Assembly: GCA_007136585.1 (NCBI GenBank) | Contig: SLGR01000195.1 | Location: 1-8,644 of the forward strand | Direction of reading: 5' to 3' | Length of the DNA stretch: 8,644 bases | DNA from: Candidatus Sumerlaeota bacterium | GTDB lineage: Bacteria > CG03 > SLGR01 | In this document: piece by piece, positions 1 to 5,742 of the stretch | Position numbering within the stretch: position 1 is the first letter of the stretch | Layout of the letters: every line of letters begins with the position of its first letter | Translations under genes and position numbers: made by a program | Notes under the pieces: model-generated | What the model saw: the letters and a program-made list of their open reading frames with translations, nothing else | Told to the model about the DNA's origin: nothing | The model's database searches: none

Positions 1-1
1 T

Positions 2-1021
2 AGAGACGATAATGTAAAAGATAATACCCCCTTTATGAAACTTGACGGACGCGTGAAGAGGGATCCCGGAGAAGGCGGGTTCAGCGGTATAATAAATTGG
101 GCCGGGGTACATAACAGGTATTTTGCCTCCATACTTATTGATATGGACGGGTTTTTTGACCGGGTCAGGGTGGAGGAGGGAAGAACTTCCGGCTTCTTCA
201 ACCGCGGAGGTGAGGAGTATTACCCCGAGATAAGTATTTCCGGGTCAGCCGGGGTTTCCGGGGAAGATCCGGCCACCTTTACCAAGCTCATATATGCCGG
301 GCTTAAAGAGTATAATACTCTCACCGGTATAGACCCGGATATGGCAGAGGTATTCTCATTCGGAGTATTCGGATTTCTAAGCAGGCTTTTTCTGAACTTT
401 CTTATCAGGCTCAACGCTGTACTGGGCAATTACGGGGTAGCGATAATAATACTTACCCTGATACTTCAGGTCTTTATGTTTCCCCTTAATAAGAAAAGCT
501 TCAAATCAATGAAGGCGATGAAGGAGATACAGCCTAAAATGACGAAGCTGAGGAAAAAATACAAGGATAACCCGCAGAGAATGAACCAGGAGATAATGGC
601 GCTCTACAAGAAACACGGCGTAAACCCCCTGGGCGGATGCCTGCCTATGCTTCTTCAGCTGCCGATATTCATAAGTCTCTTTACAATGCTCCGGAGTTCT
701 GCGGAGCTAAGATACTCTGCTTTCTTGTGGATAAGAGACCTTGCTTCGGCGGATTCTCTTTTCTCGCAGGTTCCGGGCTTAAGCTCGGTCCCCGTAATAG
801 GCGGCGGCGGTCCTCTGCCCCTTCTTATGGGCGGGGCAATGTTCATTCAGCAGAAGATGATGGGATCTTCCGAAGGACCGCAGAAGAGTATGATGTATAT
901 GATGCCCATACTCTTTACGATAATGTTTATGAACTTTCCCGCAGGGCTGGTCCTGTACTGGTTTTCTAACAGTGTGTTTACGATAATTTCCCAGTACTCT
1001 ATCAGCAGGAAAATGGGATAA
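2..1021 (+). CDS. yidC: Membrane protein insertase YidC, 5'-truncated
   Basis: YidC inserts and folds inner-membrane proteins, alone or with the Sec translocon. The frame is open to the left edge, so the ATG at 35 is probably internal; the first membrane helix and most of the periplasmic domain lie outside. What remains starts with the end of the periplasmic beta domain (NRYFASILI, then YAGLKEYNTL). Next come a helix over 428-487, a charged cytoplasmic hairpin over about 488-646 ending in VNPLGGCLP, a helix at 647-691, one near 812-859, and a last hydrophobic stretch near 890-966 containing FPAGLVLYW. All of these are family hallmarks, and the periplasmic domain marks the Gram-negative type. 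One oddity: where E. coli YidC has Arg366 in the hydrophilic groove, the codon at 467-469 is CAG (Gln). The C-terminus is short, ending SRKMG. The stop codon overlaps the jag ribosome binding site, so the two genes are probably co-transcribed. Confidence 0.96.
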   Translation, partial: RDDNVKDNTPFMKLDGRVKRDPGEGGFSGIINWAGVHNRYFASILIDMDGFFDRVRVEEGRTSGFFNRGGEEYYPEISISGSAGVSGEDPATFTKLIYAGLKEYNTLTGIDPDMAEVFSFGVFGFLSRLFLNFLIRLNAVLGNYGVAIIILTLILQVFMFPLNKKSFKSMKAMKEIQPKMTKLRKKYKDNPQRMNQEIMALYKKHGVNPLGGCLPMLLQLPIFISLFTMLRSSAELRYSAFLWIRDLASADSLFSQVPGLSSVPVIGGGGPLPLLMGGAMFIQQKMMGSSEGPQKSMMYMMPILFTIMFMNFPAGLVLYWFSNSVFTIISQYSISRKMG

Positions 1022-1032
1022 AGGAGAAAAAT

Positions 1033-1674
1033 ATGGAATGGGAATTCTCAGGAAAGAATGTAGAGTCAGCTGTAAAACGCGGGCTCGGTGAGCTGAAACT
1101 CTCCCGCGAGGATGTGGAGATCAAGATACTTGACGAGGGGAAAGCCGGTCTCTTCGGGCTTATGGGAGCTGTTCCGGCCAGGATAAAGATAATCTCTGAT
1201 AAGAAACCAGATACCGTGGACTGGGATAAGACCTCGGAGAAGGCCCGGGAGCTCTGCCTTCTACTTGCCGGTTCCGTGGATAAAGAGGTAAGAGCCGAAG
1301 TTTCCAGGTCCGGCCGGAAAATTAAGATAAGGCTGGAGGGGGGAAACAGCGCGCTTCTTATAGGCAGGAAGGGGGCTACCCTTGAGGCCATCAGCTACAT
1401 ACTGAACCTGATGATGAAGAGAGACCCCGCCACCCGCGCGGATATTATTGTTGATATCGGAGATTACCGGAAAAAAAAGCTCTCTGAATCGCTGGGAAAG
1501 TTCAGGGAGGCTGTAAGCAGTGTCAGGAACTCAGGGAGATCCGTTGAGCTCGAGCCTATGGAGCCCTCCGAAAGGAAGGCACTTCACAAAGAGGCCGGCG
1601 AGATGGATGATATTGAGACGGAAAGCAGGGGTGAAGGCCAGTCCCGGCGGGTCGTTGTAAAGAAGAAAAGCTGA
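1033..1674 (+). CDS. jag: RNA-binding protein Jag/KhpB (Jag-N, KH, R3H domains)
   Basis: This 213-residue protein has the three-part layout of Jag (SpoIIIJ-associated protein, also KhpB), an RNA-binding protein typically encoded beside yidC. The Jag-N domain spans about residues 1-54 (MEWEFSGKNVESAVKRGL, with a KAGLFGLMG turn). A type II KH domain follows, with its GxxG loop as GRKG at 111-114 inside ALLIGRKGATLEAISYILN. The R3H domain is C-terminal and has the expected R-x3-H as RKALH at 181-185, followed by ESRGEGQSRRVVV. The start is supported by AAGGAG at 1021-1026, directly overlapping the yidC stop. In other bacteria KhpB works with KhpA in RNA binding and cell-envelope control; whether it does so here is inference. 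No key residues appear to be missing. Confidence 0.95.
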   Translation: MEWEFSGKNVESAVKRGLGELKLSREDVEIKILDEGKAGLFGLMGAVPARIKIISDKKPDTVDWDKTSEKARELCLLLAGSVDKEVRAEVSRSGRKIKIRLEGGNSALLIGRKGATLEAISYILNLMMKRDPATRADIIVDIGDYRKKKLSESLGKFREAVSSVRNSGRSVELEPMEPSERKALHKEAGEMDDIETESRGEGQSRRVVVKKKS

Positions 1675-1700
1675 GCCCCGCTCCCCCGTAAATACGGGGC
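1675..1700 (+). promoter_or_regulatory. GC-rich hairpin just before mnmE start
   Basis: CCCCGT at 1684-1689 and ACGGGG at 1694-1699 form a 6-bp stem with an AAAT loop. A second GCCCCG at 1675-1680 could pair instead with CGGGGC at 1695-1700, so two alternative stems exist. The GGGG of the right arm is the only Shine-Dalgarno-like run before the mnmE ATG at 1704, so pairing could reduce mnmE translation. There is no T-run after it, so it is not an intrinsic terminator. The pairing is seen in the sequence; the regulatory role is inference. Confidence 0.4.
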
Positions 1701-1703
1701 GTA

Positions 1704-3074
1704 ATGAACCTGTTTTATGATGATACCATAGCCTCCGTGGCAACACCGCCCGGGAAGGGGGCCCTGTCCGTTATAAGGATAAGCGGCGCAGATACTTTCG
1801 GGGTTCTTTCCAGGGTCTTTCATCCCGCCTCCGGTTCCGAACCTGCGGGGTTTAAATCACATACAATACATTACGGCATTATCAGGACCGGGGGAGAGGT
1901 CCTGGACGAGGTTATGGTCTCTGTTATGCGGGGTCCGGCAAGTTATACAGGAGAGGATACTGCCGAGATAACCTGCCACGGAGGGGTTTATGTTACCTCG
2001 GCGGTCCTGGACGCCGTCCTCGGAAGCGGCGCCCGCGCGGCTATGCCCGGGGAGTTTACCATGCGCGCTTTCCTGAACGGAAGAATTGACCTTGCTCAGG
2101 CCGAGGCTGTAAACCAGGTTATAAACGCCCGATCTGAAAAAGCCCTGAAGGGGGCTGTAAGGAACCTCAAAGGGGAGCTGGGCGAGAGACTCCGGGAGGT
2201 GCGCGAGCAGGTTAGCAGGGTAAGGGCCAGGATAGACGCGGAGCTTGAATGGGGTCAGACCCAGCAGATAGAGGCCTTTGATCCCACAGAAGGCCGAGAG
2301 GCTCTGGAAAAGGTCCGCTCCTCGGTTTTAGAGCTCTTGGAAGGGGCCGCCTCCTTCGAGAAAGTATCGGAAGGGCAGAGGGTTGTAATATGCGGACGCC
2401 CCAACGCGGGGAAATCATCTCTTTTCAATCTCATCCTTAAAAAATCAAAAAGCATAGTAAGCCCGGAACCCGGAACTACCCGGGATACGGTGGAAGGGGA
2501 TATCTCCCTGGATGGTATCCCCCTGCGCCTTTCCGATACGGCAGGGTTGGGGCTGGTTACTCCGACGGAAGTGGAGAAGGCGGCCCTGGAGAAGGCTTCC
2601 GAAGAGATCTCACGGGCCGATATAATAATATATGTAATAGACGGTCACACCGGCATATCGGTTGAAGATACGGAGGCCTTAAAGAGCTTATCGGGGCATC
2701 ACCTCATAGCTCTTATAAATAAATCCGACCTGGGACTGAAACAAGGCATAACGGAGCAACTCCCCGGGGGGGCAAAGAGAGTGGTATTCTCTTGTCTCCG
2801 CGGGACGGGAATGCGGAAGCTTACCGGGATAATAAGGGATATAACGGATAGAGAATGCGGTGACGGGGTTATGATCAACGCCAGGCAGCGTCAGCTCCTG
2901 AAGAATCTTGAAGGGTCTCTGGGCCGGGCCCTGGAGAACCTTGAGAGAGAGATGGCGGAGGTTGCTTCGGCCGAACTTTCAAGCGCTGCTTCAACCCTCG
3001 GAGAGTTTGACGGATCCCTTGCTGAAGAAGATATACTTGACAGGATATTCTCTGATTTCTGTATAGGGAAATGA
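1704..3074 (+). CDS. mnmE: tRNA modification GTPase MnmE
   Basis: MnmE is a GTPase that, together with MnmG, installs the carboxymethylaminomethyl group at C5 of U34 in certain tRNAs, using a tetrahydrofolate derivative. The 456-residue length is normal. The N-terminal domain opens with DDTIASVATPPGKGALSV, as expected for the family start, which supports the ATG at 1704 despite a poor ribosome binding site. The G domain has a P-loop GRPNAGKS at 231-238, G2 GTTRD at 257-261, G3 DTAG at 278-281 and G4 NKSD at 339-342. The protein ends in CIGK (453-456) with the conserved cysteine. The segment after DTAGL is unusual: E. coli has Arg there, here it is Gly283, and the segment up to the likely catalytic Glu (E291) is one residue longer. 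The gene overlaps the next one by ATGA. The partner gene mnmG is not in this window. Confidence 0.97.
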   Translation: MNLFYDDTIASVATPPGKGALSVIRISGADTFGVLSRVFHPASGSEPAGFKSHTIHYGIIRTGGEVLDEVMVSVMRGPASYTGEDTAEITCHGGVYVTSAVLDAVLGSGARAAMPGEFTMRAFLNGRIDLAQAEAVNQVINARSEKALKGAVRNLKGELGERLREVREQVSRVRARIDAELEWGQTQQIEAFDPTEGREALEKVRSSVLELLEGAASFEKVSEGQRVVICGRPNAGKSSLFNLILKKSKSIVSPEPGTTRDTVEGDISLDGIPLRLSDTAGLGLVTPTEVEKAALEKASEEISRADIIIYVIDGHTGISVEDTEALKSLSGHHLIALINKSDLGLKQGITEQLPGGAKRVVFSCLRGTGMRKLTGIIRDITDRECGDGVMINARQRQLLKNLEGSLGRALENLEREMAEVASAELSSAASTLGEFDGSLAEEDILDRIFSDFCIGK

Positions 3075-3859
3075 TACACTGGGCATCAATGGCGTGTTTT
3101 TATCTCAGGCGGGATGCCGCGGGTGCCGCGGCCTGGGCTTCTGAAAACGGGTTCAGCGGGATTGAGGTATGGGGTGATGTGCCCTTTTTGCACTCAGATG
3201 AGACAAGTTCCGTAGATATAAAAAATCTCATTTCGGCCGGACGGGGAATCAGGTATAGTCTTCACGGTCCGATCTACGGGGTAAACCTATCCTGCGTTAA
3301 CCCGGGAATACTGAAGGAGTCGATGAGGCAGACCCTGAAGACACTTGAATGGGCGGGAGAGCTTGGGGCTGAGCGGATGGTGATCCATCCCGGGACATCT
3401 CCGACCGCCAGGTGCGATGTGAAAGATATGGTGAGGAAGATCCTTGACTCCAGCATATCCAAGCTGAGCAAAGCTGCCGGAAAGGCGGGTGTTGAGCTCC
3501 TTTTAGAGAACGCCGGGTTAAGGGCTGAGGATACCGGGTACTCCCTGGAAGAGTTCCGCGGCATACTGGAGGATCACGGGATCGGGTGCTGCCTTGATGC
3601 CGGTCATGCAAACCTGACCTGGGGGGCTTCCGCGGCCGTATCCGCTCTGGGCCCGATGATAAAACAGTTTCATATAAGCGACAACTCGGGAGAAAATGAC
3701 GAACACCTCCCTGCGGGGAGCGGAACCGTAGAGTGGGAGGAGTACGGGAAGCTCTCAGGTGTTAATAATATCCCGCTGGTTCACGAGGTCCAGGGTTCTG
3801 AGGATCCCGAAAGGGGTATGATTGAGAGCCGGGGGTTCATAGAAAAATGTTTCACGTGA
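3071..3859 (+). CDS. Endonuclease IV-like TIM-barrel metalloprotein (AP endonuclease 2 / sugar phosphate isomerase superfamily)
   Basis: This 262-residue protein belongs to the xylose isomerase-like TIM-barrel superfamily, which includes endonuclease IV, sugar-phosphate isomerases/epimerases and CbiR-type cobamide enzymes. By motif comparison with E. coli endonuclease IV, all nine metal-ligand positions have counterparts: H65 (SLHGPIYGVNLS), H106 (VIHPG), E146 (LLLENAG), D176 and H179 (LDAGHAN), H201 (FHISDN), D210 and H212 (NDEHLPAG) and E239 (VHEVQ). That suggests a trinuclear metal site and possibly phosphodiester or AP-site cleavage, but the substrate cannot be set from sequence. The protein is slightly shorter than endonuclease IV. 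Its ATG overlaps the mnmE stop (ATGA), so translation is probably coupled. Its last codons (TGT TTC ACG TGA) lie within a parS site, so the C-terminal Cys-Phe-Thr is dictated partly by the centromere sequence. It occupies the place where mnmG often lies. Confidence 0.85.
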   Translation: MIHWASMACFYLRRDAAGAAAWASENGFSGIEVWGDVPFLHSDETSSVDIKNLISAGRGIRYSLHGPIYGVNLSCVNPGILKESMRQTLKTLEWAGELGAERMVIHPGTSPTARCDVKDMVRKILDSSISKLSKAAGKAGVELLLENAGLRAEDTGYSLEEFRGILEDHGIGCCLDAGHANLTWGASAAVSALGPMIKQFHISDNSGENDEHLPAGSGTVEWEEYGKLSGVNNIPLVHEVQGSEDPERGMIESRGFIEKCFT

Positions 3860-3863
3860 AACA
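3848..3863. promoter_or_regulatory. parS: parS site 1 (ParB binding), overlapping a stop codon
   Basis: TGTTTCACGTGAAACA is a perfect match to the 16-bp chromosomal parS consensus, fully palindromic and extended by A/T to 18 bp (3847-3864). The TGA at 3857-3859 inside it is the stop codon of the preceding TIM-barrel gene. ParB binds parS as a dimer, loads with CTP and slides outward to build the segregation complex. The cognate parAB genes lie about 1.1 kb downstream. Confidence 0.97.
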
Positions 3864-3883
3864 TCCCTGGGGGTGGCGCAGAA

Positions 3884-3899
3884 TGTTTCACGTGAAACA
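3884..3899. promoter_or_regulatory. parS: parS site 2 (ParB binding)
   Basis: A second perfect copy of TGTTTCACGTGAAACA, again extended to an 18-bp palindrome (3883-3900). Its centre is 36 bp from that of site 1, on the order of three to four helical turns. It lies in non-coding DNA. No other CACGTG core was found in the window, so these two make up the local parS cluster. Confidence 0.97.
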
Positions 3900-3915
3900 T
3901 CTATGACTTCAAACT

Positions 3916-4021
3916 CAGTCGCTGCCGGGAACCGTTTTCTCATTCTCTCAGCCTATGGCTGCTCCGAGGGGCTCCTCCCTGCGGTCAGAACAAACCCGAA
4001 AACAGATCCCGTCAGCGCCTG
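3916..4021. repeat. Structured repeat, copy A (long inverted-repeat ends)
   Basis: The ends form an imperfect inverted repeat: 3916-3939 against 3998-4021, 20 of 24 positions paired. Inside are an unpaired TCATTCTC (3940-3947), a perfect 5-bp hairpin CAGCC-TAT-GGCTG (3949-3961), a second hairpin (CCG-AGGG at 3964-3970 with CCCT at 3977-3980 and CGG at 3982-3984, one bulged G), and AACAAACCCG (3989-3998). Copy B, directly downstream, has the same order of parts. The pairing is seen in the sequence; whether it acts as RNA, as DNA, or is an intergenic repeat family is unknown. No known RNA family is recognised. Confidence 0.75.
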
Positions 4022-4029
4022 TAAGAGCA

Positions 4030-4133
4030 TACAGCCCCCGCCGGCACGGTTTTCCTCATTCTCGCCTCCGGCTCCGAGGGGTTCCGTCCTTCGGCCGCAA
4101 CAAACCCGGAAACCCGTACCGGCGGGGACTGTA
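4030..4133. repeat. Structured repeat, copy B (long inverted-repeat ends), abutting rsmG
   Basis: The ends 4030-4055 and 4108-4133 pair at 23 of 26 positions, a stronger stem than in copy A. It shares with copy A the blocks TCATTCTC (4056-4063), CTCCGAGGGG (4072-4081) and AACAAACCCG (4099-4108), and both inner hairpins: GCC-TCC-GGC (4064-4072), and CCGAGGG (4074-4080) with CCTTCGG (4088-4094). Some outer-stem pairs differ between copies yet stay paired, for example G3921-C4016 in A against C4037-G4126 in B. The right arm contains GGCGGGGA (4121-4128), the likely rsmG ribosome binding site, so folding of the transcript could hide it. Confidence 0.75.
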
Positions 4134-4134
4134 G

Positions 4135-4854
4135 ATGTATTTGGGGTATTATCAGGTGAATAAAGCGGTTCAGGAAATATACAGATGGTACAGGGATAAC
4201 CCGTCTTCCAGGAGGGAGGCTCCGGAGCTTACGGCCCTTTACCTGGAACTTCTTCTCGGGGCCAGGGAGAAGGAGAGTATAATCGGGACCCGGGAGCCGG
4301 AGGAGATACTCAGGGTTCATATAATCCCGTCTCTTCTTCTTGCCCGCAGGATAGCGGAGAGAACCGGGGCGGATATAGGTTCTGGGAACGGTCTCCCAGG
4401 CATACTCATCGCCATATACTCCCCCGGATCGGAGCTCACGATGCTGGAGCCTAAAAAAGGGCGGGCGGCCTTTCTCAGTAAGGTCATAGCGGAGACGGGG
4501 ATTGAGAATGCACAGGTCCTGCGGAAGCGGGGCGAGGATGCCGGGAGGGACCCGCTATTCAGGGAGAGGTTCGGTTTTGCCTGCGCGCGGGCTGTCGCAC
4601 CCCCGGAGGTCTCGCTTGAGCTTGCCCTTCCCCTGCTTACTGAGGGGGGAAGGTATTATGCCCAGCCGGGAGAGGAGGGTGCCCCCCTGCTTACGGATAA
4701 GCACTGCCCTCTTATAAGGGAGATGGGGGGAGAGGTGGAAGAAAAAAGCGGCGGGGTGGTGATAATAAGAAAAGTTTCTGCGACCCCTTCGAGGTTTCCA
4801 AGAAGCTGGAGGTCCATAACCGCCGCTTCGCGCTTGAAAAAGAGAAGAAATTAA
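4135..4854 (+). CDS. rsmG: 16S rRNA (guanine-N7) methyltransferase RsmG, divergent
   Basis: RsmG (GidB) transfers a methyl group from S-adenosylmethionine to N7 of a guanine in the 530 loop of 16S rRNA (G527 in E. coli). The 239-residue protein has the SAM-binding loop GSGNGLPG at 82-89 (family usually GSGaGfPG), an acidic residue after the next strand (E105 in MLEPKKGR), and ARAVA at 151-155 with LALPLL after it. The tail IRKVSATPSRFPR fits the usual IRK..TP.kyPR. It is divergent: the usual W..NLT motif before the H-x-x-(D/P)-S segment is not recognisable (EKESIIG instead), and the tail after FPR is unusual. The start is uncertain. ATG 4135 has GCGGGGA upstream but lies against repeat copy B; GTG 4156 has GGGG at 4143-4146. 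Its position between parS and parA agrees with common origin-region gene order. Confidence 0.88.
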   Translation: MYLGYYQVNKAVQEIYRWYRDNPSSRREAPELTALYLELLLGAREKESIIGTREPEEILRVHIIPSLLLARRIAERTGADIGSGNGLPGILIAIYSPGSELTMLEPKKGRAAFLSKVIAETGIENAQVLRKRGEDAGRDPLFRERFGFACARAVAPPEVSLELALPLLTEGGRYYAQPGEEGAPLLTDKHCPLIREMGGEVEEKSGGVVIIRKVSATPSRFPRSWRSITAASRLKKRRN

Positions 4855-4921
4855 AGTACCCTTTATTTTGGATATAAAAACGGCGTATATGATGGATGCA
4901 ATTTTACAGAGATACCTTAAT

Positions 4922-4936
4922 AAACCCGGAAACCCG
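4922..4936 (+). repeat. Short copy of the repeat right-arm motif before parA
   Basis: AAACCCGGAAACCCG here is identical over 15 bases to 4102-4116 in repeat copy B, and related to AAACCCGAAAAC (3992-4003) in copy A. In both the rsmG and parA leaders it is followed within a few bases by a G-rich ribosome binding site. It may be a remnant of a third copy, or a shared binding motif made of the word AAACCCG(G) twice. Confidence 0.5.
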
Positions 4937-4942
4937 GAGGGG
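4936..4942 (+). promoter_or_regulatory. parA ribosome binding site supporting a TTG start
   Basis: GGAGGGG lies 8 bases before the TTG at 4951. There is no in-frame ATG nearby, and a start here gives the usual ParA N-terminus (a few residues before VITVINQKGGVGKTT), so the TTG is very likely the true start. Confidence 0.75.
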
Positions 4943-4950
4943 AAGCCGGC

Positions 4951-5742
4951 TTGAGAGGCAAGGTTATAACGGTTATAAACCAGAAAGGCGGGGTCGGAAA
5001 GACGACAACCGCGGTAAACCTTGCTGCCGGACTGGCAGGGGCTTTCTATGATGTCCTTCTGGTAGACCTCGACGGGCAGTCAAACGCTACCCAGGGGCTT
5101 GGGTGCGGAAAGAACAGCGTTTCCAGGTCGGTATACGAGGTTCTGATGGGTGAGTCTTCGCCTTCGGAGGCTCTCATAAGCACCGGGGTTGATCTGCTGG
5201 ACCTTCTCCCGGCCCATATAAATTTGAACGGGGCGAAAGTGGAGCTTGTAGGGATGGAGGGGAGAGAGTACAGGCTGAGGACCGCCCTGGAGGAGATAAG
5301 AGAGCGGTATAATTTCATTATAATAGATTCTCCTCCCTCGCTTGATCTTCTCACCATAAATGCGCTTGCCGCAAGCGGTTCTGCGGTTATCCCCATACAG
5401 TGCGAGTACTACGCCCTTGAAGGGCTCGGGCAGCTCATAACCACGCTCCAGAAAGTAAAGAGAGGGCTTAACAGCTCTCTGGGTATCGAAGGGGTCCTTA
5501 TGACAATGCACGACAAGCGGACCAGCCTCTCGTATCAGGTCATGGACGAGATAAGAAAGCATTTCCGGGGGGCGGTTTATGAGACCTATATTCCCAGAAA
5601 CGTACGCCTTGCCGAGGCGCCGAGTTTCGGAAAGACGATATTTGAACACGCTCCGCTCTCCAGCGGGGCCCTGGCTTACGAGAGGCTTGTAGAGGAGTTT
5701 CTTGAGAGGAATTTTGCTGTAAAAGAAAGGAAACCGGCATGA
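4951..5742 (+). CDS. parA: Chromosome partitioning ATPase ParA (Soj)
   Basis: ParA is a P-loop ATPase that dimerises with ATP, binds DNA non-specifically, and is stimulated by ParB-parS complexes to move origins apart. The 263-residue size with no N-terminal helix-turn-helix marks the chromosomal Soj type. The deviant Walker A is KGGVGKTT (12-19) with signature lysine K12. Walker A' is DLDGQSNAT (39-47; many relatives have DLDPQGNAT). Walker B is FIIIDSPPS (D126). CEYYALEGL (151-159) and IPRNVRLAEAPSFGK (214-228, with likely DNA-contacting arginines R216 and R219) are also typical. The start is TTG with a good ribosome binding site. The stop overlaps the parB ATG by ATGA, indicating translational coupling and balanced synthesis. 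Both parS sites lie upstream, on the far side of rsmG. Confidence 0.97.
   Translation: MRGKVITVINQKGGVGKTTTAVNLAAGLAGAFYDVLLVDLDGQSNATQGLGCGKNSVSRSVYEVLMGESSPSEALISTGVDLLDLLPAHINLNGAKVELVGMEGREYRLRTALEEIRERYNFIIIDSPPSLDLLTINALAASGSAVIPIQCEYYALEGLGQLITTLQKVKRGLNSSLGIEGVLMTMHDKRTSLSYQVMDEIRKHFRGAVYETYIPRNVRLAEAPSFGKTIFEHAPLSSGALAYERLVEEFLERNFAVKERKPA

Larger units (their letters stand above)
4855..4950 (+). other. AT-rich gap before parA, possible promoter and tiny leader ORF
   Basis: About 60 bases after rsmG are far richer in A/T than the surroundings and contain -10-like words (TATAAA at 4874-4879, TATGAT at 4888-4893), but no well-spaced -35 element, so I cannot name a promoter with confidence. 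An open frame ATG 4889 to TGA 4954 (21 codons) ends by overlapping the parA TTG start; it has no clear ribosome binding site and may be chance. No DnaA-box match was seen here. Confidence 0.35.

Noticed and set aside
3037-3065. TTGACA with a 17-base spacer and TGTATA, a possible promoter for the TIM-barrel gene.
   Set aside because: The -10 is poor, the expected start would fall on the ATG itself, and the sequence encodes the conserved MnmE C-terminus; ATGA coupling explains expression better.
3873-4163. GTG-initiated 96-codon open frame across parS site 2 and both repeats.
   Set aside because: It translates parS and the structured repeats, overlaps rsmG, and has a composition unlike a real protein; the similar peptides it shows in the two copies follow from the DNA repeat.
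3901-4950. Replication origin (DnaA-box cluster) near parS.
   Set aside because: I found no TTATCCACA-like boxes in the two non-coding stretches; only the gap before parA is AT-rich. The origin probably lies outside the window.
5080-5649. 189-codon minus-strand open frame within parA.
   Set aside because: parA is unambiguous on the + strand with all its motifs; the antisense frame shows no recognisable domain.
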